Source of the DNA: Segatella copri | GTDB taxonomy: Bacteria; Bacteroidota; Bacteroidia; Bacteroidales; Bacteroidaceae | NCBI RefSeq assembly: GCF_002224675.1 | Contig: NZ_NMPZ01000008.1 | Coordinates: 1-64,000, forward strand | Reading direction: 5' to 3' | Length of the DNA: 64,000 nucleotides | Shown: piece after piece, positions 43,118 through 51,461 of the stretch | Position numbering within the stretch: the stretch's first letter is position 1 | Layout: every line of letters begins with the position of its first letter | Made by a program: the position numbers and the translations under genes | Notes under the pieces: generated by a model | Told to the model about the DNA's origin: nothing | The model's input: only the letters and a program-made list of their open reading frames with translations | Databases searched by the model: none

Positions 43118-43738
43118 TTATAATGTTCGCCCTTGAAATACAGTACTCTTGTGAAGAGGTAGTATGACTCCATTGAGGGTGAGCCTACGAGAGTTGAAGT
43201 TAGGCAGAATCTCCACACTGGCTTCATGGCTTCCCTTATACATGGTAATCCAGATTTGGGCAGAGATACCAATGCCAGTAACACTCATACTTACTTGTGT
43301 AGTCCCTTTCTTGTCCGTTTGAATCTTGTATCCACTTACGCTTCCCTGAACCGTAACTCCACCAATGCCATTAGGTCCGGAGAAGGGAACATTGAAGGCT
43401 ACCTGCACAACAGCATCATCCTTATTGACGGAGACGAAATTGGTGTTGGAATTAACATAGGCAATCTGACCATACGGGAAAACAACCTTGTCGGCTTCCA
43501 AGGTAAAGGTAGTATCCTTAATTGCATTCAATGCTTCATCCCAATACACACTATCTATCCGGTTTTGCAAATCACGCTGCTCTTTTTTGAGAGCTTTCTG
43601 ACGTGACTTCAAACCATTGACCAACTGCTCGTTGGCCTTATTTTTTCCCCATTGATACATATCATCTGACTGGCTTGACTGCGCACAGGCAAAGGCTGAC
43701 ATCAGACAGAAAACAAGTGAAATAAATATTCTTATCAT
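43118..43738 (-). CDS. DUF4251-like secreted protein
   Basis: 206 residues. Signal peptide MIRIFISLVFCLMSAFACAQ, then a helical coiled region (LVNGLKSRQKALKKEQRDLQ) and a beta-rich domain (FTLEADKVVFPYGQIAYVNS, then NTNFVSVNKDDAVVQVAF, ending LPNFNSRRLTLNGVILPL) that matches the DUF4251 family of Bacteroidetes periplasmic proteins, role unknown. Confidence 0.8.
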   Translation of the reverse strand: MIRIFISLVFCLMSAFACAQSSQSDDMYQWGKNKANEQLVNGLKSRQKALKKEQRDLQNRIDSVYWDEALNAIKDTTFTLEADKVVFPYGQIAYVNSNTNFVSVNKDDAVVQVAFNVPFSGPNGIGGVTVQGSVSGYKIQTDKKGTTQVSMSVTGIGISAQIWITMYKGSHEASVEILPNFNSRRLTLNGVILPLHKSTVFQGRTL

Positions 43739-43771
43739 CCTTGATCCTTTCCTATATTAAATTCATAAATT

Positions 43772-43807
43772 CAAAAAAGGGCCAGCCCCATTATCAGGAC
43801 TAGCCCT
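43772..43807 (-). terminator. Terminator after hsp20
   Basis: Minus strand AGGGCTAG and CTGGCCCT pair around a 14-nt loop, then TTTTTT. Confidence 0.8.
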
Positions 43808-43873
43808 CCGTTTTAATTATTTTCTCGATGCAATGAATGTCATCTTGAAAGCTGCATAGCACTTCAAGAAAGA

Positions 43874-44302
43874 TTACTTAACCTCAATGTGCTTAACATC
43901 GTCTTTCTTCTCCTCCTTGGCTGTCTTAGGAATCTCAATCTTCAAGACACCGTCACTGACCTCAGCGGAAATCTTCTCCTGGTCAGCATCCTCTGGCAAA
44001 GCGTAACTCTGAGAGTAGCTGCTGTAAGAGAACTCACGACGCAAGTAATGCTCTTCCTTCTTCTCCTCCTTGTTCTCGATGGATACATTCAGATAGCCAT
44101 CCTTGTCGATGTTCATCTTGACCATATCCTTCTTCAAACCAGGAGCTGCAACCTCCATTGTGTAAGCTGTAGCACTTTCCTTGACGTTGACTGCAGGAGC
44201 TGTTGCGTTCATGTGTGGCATCAAGCTTGTATCAAAGAAGTTGTCATTAAACCAACTGTTCAACCAATTTGAAACACTGTTATTTCTACGAGCTAACAAC
44301 AT
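43874..44302 (-). CDS. Hsp20/alpha-crystallin small heat-shock protein
   Basis: 142 residues from ATG 44302 (MLLARRNNSVSNWLNSWFND); the open frame from 44371 is too long. Alpha-crystallin domain: VKESATAYTMEVAAPGLKKDMVKMNIDKDGYL, SYSQSYALPEDADQEKISA and VSDGVLKIEIPKT (the conserved GVLxIxIPK), with a short C-terminal tail KKDDVKHIEVK. ATP-independent holdase for denatured proteins. Upstream 44303-44707 holds a palindrome that may take part in its control. Confidence 0.93.
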   Translation of the reverse strand: MLLARRNNSVSNWLNSWFNDNFFDTSLMPHMNATAPAVNVKESATAYTMEVAAPGLKKDMVKMNIDKDGYLNVSIENKEEKKEEHYLRREFSYSSYSQSYALPEDADQEKISAEVSDGVLKIEIPKTAKEEKKDDVKHIEVK

Positions 44303-44552
44303 AATGTAAAACCTCCTAATTCTATTTTTCTCATCCTCTCTTCGCCTTCCGGCTCTGTCGGGATTTCTCATTGTTTTTAATTTATCCTTTTTAATAATGA
44401 TCGCTTCGGCTTTCGAGGCTCAAGGATTTCCAGAAACCCTCAAATGTCATTGCTTAGGGTTCTTATCGTTCCCCTTGCCCTTTCGGCTTCGGCTTTCATT
44501 CTATGTAGAAGCAAGTTGCGTGCCAACCCGTTTTGTATATTTGGAGTGAACA

Positions 44553-44576
44553 GTTTTTGCCAATCTTGGCAAAAAA
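44553..44576. promoter_or_regulatory. Perfect 11-bp inverted repeat, possible operator
   Basis: GTTTTTGCCAA and TTGGCAAAAAAC around TC. A related half-site (ATTGGCAA) lies 15-20 bp to the right, and TATATTTG (plus) lies to its left. It sits in the 405-bp gap between hsp20 and nhaC; the remainder of the gap shows no gene. Confidence 0.5.
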
Positions 44577-44707
44577 CTCTGCAGAATTGGCAACAAAGGA
44601 TAATTTATTTAAGCTTTGCTGCCAAAACTTCATGCTTTTCTACATATCTAGCATGGTTTGCCCTCGAATCTTTTTTCATATCTATTTATCTATAATCTCC
44701 TATATAT

Positions 44708-46168
44708 TTAATGGATATCAGACTCTTCCACTGCAGATGCTTTGTCCTCCTTGGGTTGGGGCTTGGGTACGAAGCCCAGAATAGCTACCAGACAACTCAT
44801 CAATGGGCTGATGATGTTGAAGAAGCAGAAGGGGAGATACACCAGTGTCGGGATGCCGAGAACCGTACTCTGCGTCATACCGCAGGCTGTCCATGGAACC
44901 AGTACGCTCGTTACGGTAGCACTATCCTCTGTACTTCGGCTCAAGAGTTCCGGACGGTAGCCTCGTTCAGCATATTCATCCTTGTAGATAGATGCATTCA
45001 TGATGATGCTCAGGAACTGGTCACCCATAACGAGATTGAGCAATACACCCGATGTCACGGTACTGCAGACAAGTGATATGGTGCTATGGATGCTTTTCAG
45101 AAGCACGTGGGTGATAGCGTGAAGCATGCCGCTGGCAACCATACATGAACCGAAACACATGGCACAGAGAATGAGCCAGATGGTATTGAGCATGCCTGCC
45201 ATACCTCGGGTTGCCACGAGCTCATTGATGTTCCCCATGCCGCAATCTACCTGGGTGTGGGTATAGCAGGTGGTCATGATTCCCTCAAAGAGACTCTTGG
45301 CAGTGATGTTGTCTTCGCCAGCAATCTTTACCAGTACTTCCGGCTGGAGGATGAGGGCACAGATGCATGCAGAAAGAGCTGAAAGAAGAAGCGTGATGAG
45401 AGAGGGGGTCTTGCGGTAGATGAGCCATCCTGTAAAAGCCGGAACGAGCATCGTAAGCAGGGAGATATTGAAACCATGACTCAGACCGGTAAGATACTGG
45501 CTGATATCCACAGGTTTGGAATCATAGCAGAGTCCGATGATGAGATAGAGCACCAGCGAGAGCAGGATGCTTGGTATGGTGGTGTAGAGCATATAGCGGA
45601 TATGCGAGAAGAGATCGGCACCGGCTATGCTTGAAGCCAGGACGGTGGTATCGCTCATAGGCGAGAGCTTATCACCGAAATAGGCTCCCGAGATGATGGC
45701 TCCAGCGGTGTAGGGGGCTGGTATTCCCAAGGCATCACCGATTCCCATCAGGGCAATACCGATGGTGGCAATGGTGGTCCATGAGGTTCCCGTCATCACG
45801 GAAATTATGCTGGAGATGATGCAGGCGCAGGGTAGGAAAAAGGTCGGCGACATGATCTGTACACCATAATATATTAATGTGGGAACCACGCCACTGACCA
45901 TCCAGGTAGCTGACATCATTCCGATGAGCAGCAGGATCAGAATAGATACCCCGGCATCGCCCACGGTCTTTTTGATCATCTCCTCGAAGATATTCCATTT
46001 CATATTGTAGATTCCCATGCCGAGTGCCACGCATACTGCTGTGGCTATCATGAGGGGCACCTGAGAGGCACCTGCCAGGGCATCATCAGGGAAGAGTTTG
46101 ACAACCATGACGATGAGGGTGATAAGTACTGCCAGAGGTATGACAGAAATGAAAGGATGTGGTTCCAC
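44708..46168 (-). CDS. nhaC: Na+/H+ antiporter, NhaC family
   Basis: 486 residues, about 11 transmembrane segments (first near 8-28); SATWMVSGVVPTLIYYGVQ, MTGTSWTTIATIGIALMGIG, AYFGDKLSPMSDTTVLASS and SVLVPWTACGMTQSTVLGIP are NhaC family blocks. It exports Na+ for H+. The first supported start is GTG 46168, 3 codons after an in-frame TAG (46172-46174). The same frame runs upstream to ATG 46240 with coding sequence (MEQKENKQKTQVAEEQVSCPPQ in two parts), so a nonsense mutation has cut the N-terminal 23 residues off, all before the first membrane segment. Confidence 0.88.
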   Translation of the reverse strand: MEPHPFISVIPLAVLITLIVMVVKLFPDDALAGASQVPLMIATAVCVALGMGIYNMKWNIFEEMIKKTVGDAGVSILILLLIGMMSATWMVSGVVPTLIYYGVQIMSPTFFLPCACIISSIISVMTGTSWTTIATIGIALMGIGDALGIPAPYTAGAIISGAYFGDKLSPMSDTTVLASSIAGADLFSHIRYMLYTTIPSILLSLVLYLIIGLCYDSKPVDISQYLTGLSHGFNISLLTMLVPAFTGWLIYRKTPSLITLLLSALSACICALILQPEVLVKIAGEDNITAKSLFEGIMTTCYTHTQVDCGMGNINELVATRGMAGMLNTIWLILCAMCFGSCMVASGMLHAITHVLLKSIHSTISLVCSTVTSGVLLNLVMGDQFLSIIMNASIYKDEYAERGYRPELLSRSTEDSATVTSVLVPWTACGMTQSTVLGIPTLVYLPFCFFNIISPLMSCLVAILGFVPKPQPKEDKASAVEESDIH

Positions 46169-46376
46169 TGGCTACTGAGGTGGGCAGGAAACCTGCTCCT
46201 CAGCAACTTGAGTTTTTTGTTTATTTTCTTTTTGTTCCATTTGTTAATACTCTCTTATACATTTCACAAAGACACAATTCGTCATCTGACGATGCCAGGA
46301 TGATTTCACCGCATGTCGAGCTGTAATATTGAATGTTTATTTGCTGCATTCTTTCAACTGCGATTAAACGAAATCT

Positions 46377-46763
46377 TTATTTTTCATACAGTTCTATCGG
46401 CAAACCATCTGGGTCACTGAAGAATACAAATCGCTTGCCTGTATATTCATCCGTGCGTATAGGTTCATGCGCAATACCTTTACTGTCAAGTTCATCAATT
46501 GCCTCCGAAAGATCATCTACCTCAAAAGCAAGATGGCGCAGACCGGCTGCTTCCGGATAGGAAGGACGTGCAGGTGGGTTAGGGAAGGAGAACAACTCGA
46601 TGACATAGTTGTCATCAAGCCAGCAGTCAGCTTTCCATGAGTCACGTTCCGTACGATAGTTTTCACTCACAATCTTCATTCCGAGCACATCTGTATAGAA
46701 ATGCTTGGATTTCTCATAGTCGGAGCAAATCACGGCTACATGATGGATTTTGTTAAGTTTCAT
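46377..46763 (-). CDS. VOC-family protein, glyoxalase-like
   Basis: 128 residues from ATG 46763 (MKLNKIHHVAVICSDYEKSK). Two beta-alpha-beta-beta-beta modules with metal ligands His (KIHHVAV), Glu (NYVIELF), His (GLRHLAFEV) and Glu (LPIELYE) place it in the glyoxalase I-like VOC group (YaeR type). Substrate unknown. It follows the HD-MsrA gene by 37 nt on the same strand and may share its transcript. Confidence 0.88.
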   Translation of the reverse strand: MKLNKIHHVAVICSDYEKSKHFYTDVLGMKIVSENYRTERDSWKADCWLDDNYVIELFSFPNPPARPSYPEAAGLRHLAFEVDDLSEAIDELDSKGIAHEPIRTDEYTGKRFVFFSDPDGLPIELYEK

Positions 46764-46800
46764 ATTTCGTTGTTTATATTTGTTATTCATTAAGTCATTT

Positions 46801-47739
46801 TCAGAACTTCTTTGTTCTCATATGGCAATATGGCTCACCGCCGGTTTTCTCGTAGTAGTGCTGGTGGTAGGCTTCGCCAATATAGAATGTCTCCTCGGGT
46901 AAAAGGAGGGTATTCACCTCATTGCCCTTGTTGCGAAGCAATTGCATCACCCTTTCTGCCGTCTGCCTCTGGGATTCATTACGATAGAAGATACAGCTGC
47001 GGTATTGTGGACCGAGGTCAGGACCTACGCCATCAGTCTGTGCCGGGTCATGAATCTCGAAGAAAAGTTTGCATAGGCTCTCGTACGATACCTCTTCGGG
47101 ATTGAACTCCACGATGATGGCTTCTACATGATGTGTCTTATGGTCTCGAACATCAGCATAGGAAGGGAATGCCTCTTTGCCACCGGTATAACCAGCCAGG
47201 GTATTGATTACCCCAGGCTGTTTCTGAAACTGATGCTGCGTTCCCCAAAAACATCCGCAGGCAAAGATGCCCACTTCTGTCTTCTTGTCATCAGGCGCAT
47301 GATAGATGTCAACCTTTGAGCATTCCTCAATGGCTGCCTTTACCATTTCCAGTGCCTTTCCATGCTTCTTCTGAAGGTCTGGATAGGCCTTGCCACGTTC
47401 AAAATTATGCTGGAGGTCGTTGTATTTCACCTGCAGGGCAATGGGATTCTGAGAGTCTATGATACCTTGGACGTAATCATAATAATCTGTTCCTTTCTTA
47501 TGCGTGAGTAGGCGAATGGCATTCACCACGCCTGTAGGGATTCCTTCATGAAGCAAATCATCAAAGGAATAAGGACTGTCTTCTACCACATCATGCAGAA
47601 AACCTGCCATTTTCTCTTCGTCTGTATGTCCCATCAGTCCCACTGTCAATGGATGAAGAATGGCTGGATAGCCATCTCGGTCAAGTTGACCGGCATGGGC
47701 TTTTGTTGCTATGCTAAGTGCTATATCAATTGGATTCAT
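46801..47739 (-). CDS. HD-domain and peptide methionine sulfoxide reductase fusion
   Basis: 312 residues. Residues 1-140 form an HD hydrolase domain (ATKAHAGQLDRDGYPAILHPL, FLHDVVEDSPYSFDDLL) of the RelA/SpoT hydrolase or MESH1 type, with the HD pair and flanking His present. Residues 155-312 are MsrA: GIFACGCFWGTQHQF with catalytic Cys, AGYTGG, VEFNPEEVSY and a C-terminal EAYHQHYYEKTGG. It may couple ppGpp or other nucleotide hydrolysis to repair of oxidised methionine. The fusion is not standard for MsrA. Confidence 0.88.
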   Translation of the reverse strand: MNPIDIALSIATKAHAGQLDRDGYPAILHPLTVGLMGHTDEEKMAGFLHDVVEDSPYSFDDLLHEGIPTGVVNAIRLLTHKKGTDYYDYVQGIIDSQNPIALQVKYNDLQHNFERGKAYPDLQKKHGKALEMVKAAIEECSKVDIYHAPDDKKTEVGIFACGCFWGTQHQFQKQPGVINTLAGYTGGKEAFPSYADVRDHKTHHVEAIIVEFNPEEVSYESLCKLFFEIHDPAQTDGVGPDLGPQYRSCIFYRNESQRQTAERVMQLLRNKGNEVNTLLLPEETFYIGEAYHQHYYEKTGGEPYCHMRTKKF

Positions 47740-47767
47740 TGTATCTTATGAATGTTTAAATGATTTA

Positions 47768-48046
47768 TTAATGATTCAAGTGAAAGTATATCATCAGCGC
47801 AATCTGGATGAGCAGGATAATAGGAACTCCGTATTTGAACTTCCGATGCTGCGTCTTATGATGCCAGGCTTTCATACCCAACCAGGCTCCAATACTTCCT
47901 CCCACAGCTGCCATTGTCAGAAGCGTTGCCTCCGAAATACGCCATTTGGCTTTCTTGGCTTTATACTTGTCTATACCATATATGATAAATGTGGCAGCAT
48001 TGATGACAAGTAGATAATATATGAGATAACTATGCAATGTATTCAT
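47768..48046 (-). CDS. DUF1294-family membrane protein
   Basis: 92 residues, about three transmembrane segments; the conserved YGIDKYKAKKAKWRISE, GGSIGAWLGMKAWHHKTQHRKF and the final hydrophobic helix identify DUF1294. Role unknown. Between the MsrA fusion and a metallo-hydrolase gene in the same direction. Confidence 0.88.
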   Translation of the reverse strand: MNTLHSYLIYYLLVINAATFIIYGIDKYKAKKAKWRISEATLLTMAAVGGSIGAWLGMKAWHHKTQHRKFKYGVPIILLIQIALMIYFHLNH

Positions 48047-48077
48047 GCTGATTATTTCAATGATGATGATGCTATTT

Positions 48078-48839
48078 TTAATTCTGTATGTCTAACGATT
48101 CTCCCTCACGCTCGATCTTCCAAAACGGGATTTGCTTGGCATCTGTGAACTCCTTCATACGCCAGGCACTCTTGAAACCGCTTGCCACAAAGTGCATAGG
48201 GACAAACAATCCTGTCTGGAATTGCTCGATGAACTGTCTTGCACCACGGGTATATCCATTACCTATGCGGCCATCCACAGGAAACATGACTACATCAAAG
48301 CAATCTGTTATTTTTCTGATGTCTTCCAGTTCACCCAAGTATTGCTTCTCGTCTTTTAGTGGGTCTATCTCACCAAACTCAAAGCTCCAGATAGTTCCAC
48401 CCTTATAGTCGTCTGTCAAGAATCTAGCATACCAATTGTTCAAATCTGCAGCATGGAAGATACGTTTCCCTTCAACCTCTACGATCCATGACACGCCACT
48501 GTCATTGCTTCCGGCAGCAACGACCTTTATATTTTTGTCGCACCATGAGTTTCCCTTAACCATCAAGACATCTGCTTCTTCTCTCTGGCATCTACGATGC
48601 CGAATGATATCCTTGGAGAGAATGTAAGTCATTGGGGTATGTGGAAAGTGTTTTCTCCAAGAAAATATTTCTCTGGAGAAATGATCTTCGTGGAAATGAC
48701 TTGCAAAAACATACACAGGCTTACCCTTGGATAGAATCTCCGGCAAGCAATTGGCAGGATCCATCCAATAGTCAAAAACCAATATGCAGGAGTGTGTCTC
48801 CACTGCAAAACCACTATGGAATATATATGTCAGTTTCAT
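48078..48839 (-). CDS. MBL-fold metallo-hydrolase
   Basis: 253 residues from ATG 48839 (MKLTYIFHSGFAVET). The zinc motif HxHxDH reads ASHFHEDHF; further ligands are in FHAADLNNW and MFPVDGRI. A UlaG-like or RNase-Z-like beta-lactamase fold hydrolase of unknown substrate. Directly upstream in transcription order of the DUF1294 gene (31 nt). Confidence 0.88.
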   Translation of the reverse strand: MKLTYIFHSGFAVETHSCILVFDYWMDPANCLPEILSKGKPVYVFASHFHEDHFSREIFSWRKHFPHTPMTYILSKDIIRHRRCQREEADVLMVKGNSWCDKNIKVVAAGSNDSGVSWIVEVEGKRIFHAADLNNWYARFLTDDYKGGTIWSFEFGEIDPLKDEKQYLGELEDIRKITDCFDVVMFPVDGRIGNGYTRGARQFIEQFQTGLFVPMHFVASGFKSAWRMKEFTDAKQIPFWKIEREGESLDIQN

Positions 48840-48986
48840 CTTTCTCATTCAGATTTACGATTGAATCTATGGATTCTTTCCTTAATGATGCACAAATAGG
48901 TTCATTTCATCATGTCATTCAAATATGAATTGTTGGTCAAATGCTCAACCCCGGCAGGCTAGGAAGAAAGAGTATCCTTACTGTAC

Positions 48987-49187
48987 TTAAACTGTTTGAC
49001 GAATCTCATATTTAACCTCCATGCCAAGTATATCCATGATTTTTTCAACCGTCGATAGGGAAGGATTGCCTTTACCGCTCTCTATCTGCTTGATGGTAGA
49101 AATGGCTACCTCAGACATGTCAGCGAGGTCTTGCTGGGTAATACCCAAAACCATACGCTGCAATTTCATTACTTCTCGAATTTTCAT
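48987..49187 (-). CDS. Small XRE regulator, 66 aa
   Basis: ATG 49187 (MKIREVMKLQRMVLGITQQD); the open frame upstream to 49268 precedes the promoter TATCTTTG (plus 49220-49227), so it is not used. Helix-turn-helix LGITQQDLADMSEVAISTIKQIESGKGNPSL followed by MDILGMEVKYEI, the HipB/Y4mF-like antitoxin type. No toxin neighbour is visible; divergent from the nitroreductase gene. Confidence 0.85.
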   Translation of the reverse strand: MKIREVMKLQRMVLGITQQDLADMSEVAISTIKQIESGKGNPSLSTVEKIMDILGMEVKYEIRQTV

Positions 49188-49340
49188 ACAAAGTAGTGTA
49201 TTACATTGTACTTTTCGTGCAAAGATAACAAATATTTCTGGATTACGCAAGAAAAGGTACGATATCATGTTCCTTTTTAAAAAAATTATATGTTAGTGCG
49301 ATTTTTCTTGATTATTTGCCATTAATATTGTTTTTTTCCT

Positions 49341-49348
49341 TATCTTTG
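49341..49348 (+). promoter_or_regulatory. Promoter of the nitroreductase gene
   Basis: TATCTTTG and GCAGG, 25 nt before ATG 49373; this places the start at 49373 and excludes the frame from 49316. Confidence 0.75.
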
Positions 49349-49372
49349 CAGGCAAATTGCATCAAAGAAGTC

Positions 49373-50068
49373 ATGACAATAGAAGAAGCTATCAAACAAA
49401 GACATAGTGTACGAAATTACATACACAAACCTCTTTCAACAGAGGTAGTTAGAGCACTCGAAGTAAAAATCGGGGAGTGCAACAAAGAGGGTGGACTACA
49501 CATACAACTAGTTACCCAAGAAACCAAGGCATTCACAGGCATCATGTCCTATGGAAAATTCCATGGTGTGGAGAACTATCTCGTAATGGCTGGCAAGAAG
49601 GCTGATGATCTCGATGAGCGTATTGGATATTATGGCGAACAGCTTGTGTTGCTTGCTCAAACCTTGGGACTCAATACCTGCTGGGTTGGATTAAGTTATC
49701 GAAAGGTGAAGGAAGCTTACCATATTGAAGAAGGGGAGAAGTTGGCATGTATGATTGCCTTGGGATATGGTAAGACGCAAGGTGCCAGTCACAAAATCAA
49801 GACCATTGAACAGGTGAGCAATGCAACCGGCGATTCTCCTTCATGGTTTAGAAAGGGCGTGGAAGCTGCTCTTCTAGCTCCAACAGCCATCAATCAACAG
49901 AAGTTCTCATTCCTCCTTCAATCTCAGGAAAGCCCAGGAGTCGGAGGCAAGGCAAAAGTTCTTGCCAAGAAAGGTTTCTCGATGGTAGGATATACCCAAA
50001 TGGATCTCGGCATCGCCAAGCTTCACTTTGAAATTGGTGCAGGAACAGAAAATTTTGAGTGGGAGTAG
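49373..50068 (+). CDS. Nitroreductase-family protein
   Basis: 231 residues. MTIEEAIKQRHSVRNYIHKP (FMN contacts RHSVR), YGEQLVLLAQTLGLNTCWVG, LACMIALGYGKTQG and later EAALLAPTAINQQ. The domain order looks like a duplicated half-nitroreductase with the second FMN region at about residues 165-190, the type in many Bacteroidetes. FMN-dependent reduction of nitro or quinone compounds. A 75-aa protein follows 9 nt later. Confidence 0.85.
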   Translation: MTIEEAIKQRHSVRNYIHKPLSTEVVRALEVKIGECNKEGGLHIQLVTQETKAFTGIMSYGKFHGVENYLVMAGKKADDLDERIGYYGEQLVLLAQTLGLNTCWVGLSYRKVKEAYHIEEGEKLACMIALGYGKTQGASHKIKTIEQVSNATGDSPSWFRKGVEAALLAPTAINQQKFSFLLQSQESPGVGGKAKVLAKKGFSMVGYTQMDLGIAKLHFEIGAGTENFEWE

Positions 50069-50077
50069 GGGGAAAGG

Positions 50078-50305
50078 ATGAGAGACTACACGGAAATATG
50101 GCAACTTCAAGATACCATCATCACTGCAGTCAATGCATGTGGTCAGGTAGTCTGGGATTTGCACGAAACAAGTGATGGATTCCATTTGGAGCTTACAGAA
50201 CACCTGGATGAAACAGAAATCAGCAACCTCTGCTGTCAACTTCCGCTTTCTGCAGATTATGAAGGCGAAGGCAAAAACGGTTCTGTGCTGAGATTGAATA
50301 TATAG
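50078..50305 (+). CDS. Hypothetical protein, 75 aa
   Basis: Small acidic protein (MRDYTEIWQLQDTIITAVNA, ETSDGFHLELTEHLDETEIS), 9 nt after the nitroreductase stop, so part of its transcript. No family recognised. Confidence 0.55.
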   Translation: MRDYTEIWQLQDTIITAVNACGQVVWDLHETSDGFHLELTEHLDETEISNLCCQLPLSADYEGEGKNGSVLRLNI

Positions 50306-50374
50306 CAGATGGCCTTACTTGACAAAAAGCATCAATAGAGCCCTATTCATGTTACCCTTTAAAATAAACGTATT

Positions 50375-51139
50375 ATGCAGATATTATTGGCAAATGCCAA
50401 AATCATGTTTGATAAGGCAGATAGGGCAGCTGTTTCAAAGCCACTTTTCCAATCTGTGGCCGAAATTTTGGCTACAGAAATGGCTAAGCTGGATGTAGAG
50501 GAATTGGCTAGGCAACTTGATTGCAGCCACAAGATAGCTTCGGAAAACTGGAAACGCTATCGTAATTTTATGGCTGCTGAGAAGATGCCTGCCATTCTTT
50601 CATACAATGGACAGGCGTATAAGCATCTACGTGCCAACACCTTGGGAGAAGAATCCCTGGAGTATGCCCAGAAACATCTCTGGATTACCTGCTTTCTCTA
50701 TGGATTGCTTCAGCCGATGGATGGCATTGTGCCTTATCGTATGGAGCATTGTGTGACGCTTGAAGCCACAAACGACAAGCCAATCAATCAATTTTGGAAA
50801 GATAAACTGACCGATGTTCTTATCAACAGTGTGAAAGCAGACGATGGCATACTTATCCATCTCTCCACAGCAGAATATGAACATCTATTTGATTGGAAGA
50901 GAATTTGCATGGAAGTAAAAGTCATCCAGCCCCTCTTTTATGTTCGCCAGATGGATGGCAGGTTGAAGATGCAGGCTGTATGGGCTAAATCCTGCCGTGG
51001 AGCTATGGTAAGATATATTCTAAGCAACCAGCTAACTACTCTTGAAGAATTGGCAGCCTTCAGTTACGAAGGTTTTGAATATGCGCCAGAATTAGGAGAA
51101 GAGGCTTTTCCGCATTTCGTTTGTAATAGAACAAAATAG
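50375..51139 (+). CDS. yaaA: Peroxide stress protein YaaA
   Basis: 254 residues. AKIMFDKADRAAV, CSHKIASENWKRYRNF, ILSYNGQAYKHL, LWITCFLYGLLQPMDGIVPYRMEH and AKSCRGAMVRYIL match the UPF0246/YaaA family, which limits free iron and DNA damage under peroxide. The last gene of a plus-strand stress-like group starting with the nitroreductase. Confidence 0.93.
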   Translation: MQILLANAKIMFDKADRAAVSKPLFQSVAEILATEMAKLDVEELARQLDCSHKIASENWKRYRNFMAAEKMPAILSYNGQAYKHLRANTLGEESLEYAQKHLWITCFLYGLLQPMDGIVPYRMEHCVTLEATNDKPINQFWKDKLTDVLINSVKADDGILIHLSTAEYEHLFDWKRICMEVKVIQPLFYVRQMDGRLKMQAVWAKSCRGAMVRYILSNQLTTLEELAAFSYEGFEYAPELGEEAFPHFVCNRTK

Positions 51140-51224
51140 TTTTTTCTATGCGAATGATATGATGAGAGTACAAAAGAATTTACATAGTGAATGAATAGTA
51201 TTTATTTTAAATAAAATATAGTAT

Positions 51225-51290
51225 AAGTTAAAATACTGTTTTTTCGTTCATCATAATGAATAAAAACAGTACTTTAACTTATTTTTTTCG
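51225..51290 (+). terminator. Long 19-bp hairpin with T-run, related to one at 57374
   Basis: AAGTTAAAATACTGTTTTT pairs with AAAAACAGTACTTTAACTT with one mismatch, loop CGTTCATCATAATGAAT, then ATTTTTTT. The sequence at 57374-57420 is related, but ACTGTTTT/AAAACAGT is replaced by ACCGATTTT/AAAATCGGT, so both strands changed together. Confidence 0.8.
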
Positions 51291-51309
51291 TTCCTAGTAT
51301 ATTCTAACA

Positions 51310-51436
51310 TCACAAAAGAAGATTTTCAGATGCCAAAATTGTGGGCACGAGACCTAAATATACGAGGAACGGGGTTAATGGCTCAGCACATAAAAGCCAG
51401 AGGTTGCCCAGATTTCAGGAACATAGTACCTTAGGT
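51310..51436 (+). pseudogene. Degenerate copy of the 42749 zinc-ribbon gene
   Basis: From AAAAGAAGATTTTCAGATGCCA to GGAACATAGTACCT the sequence follows 42752-42871 at most positions, with frame-disrupting and Cys-changing substitutions (GTGGGCACGAGACC versus GTGGGTACGAGACC; CCAGATTTCAGG versus CCAGACTGCAGG). The frame is not preserved, so it is a decayed partial duplicate. Confidence 0.7.
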
Positions 51437-51461
51437 GGACCTAGCGTATCCCCATTAAATT

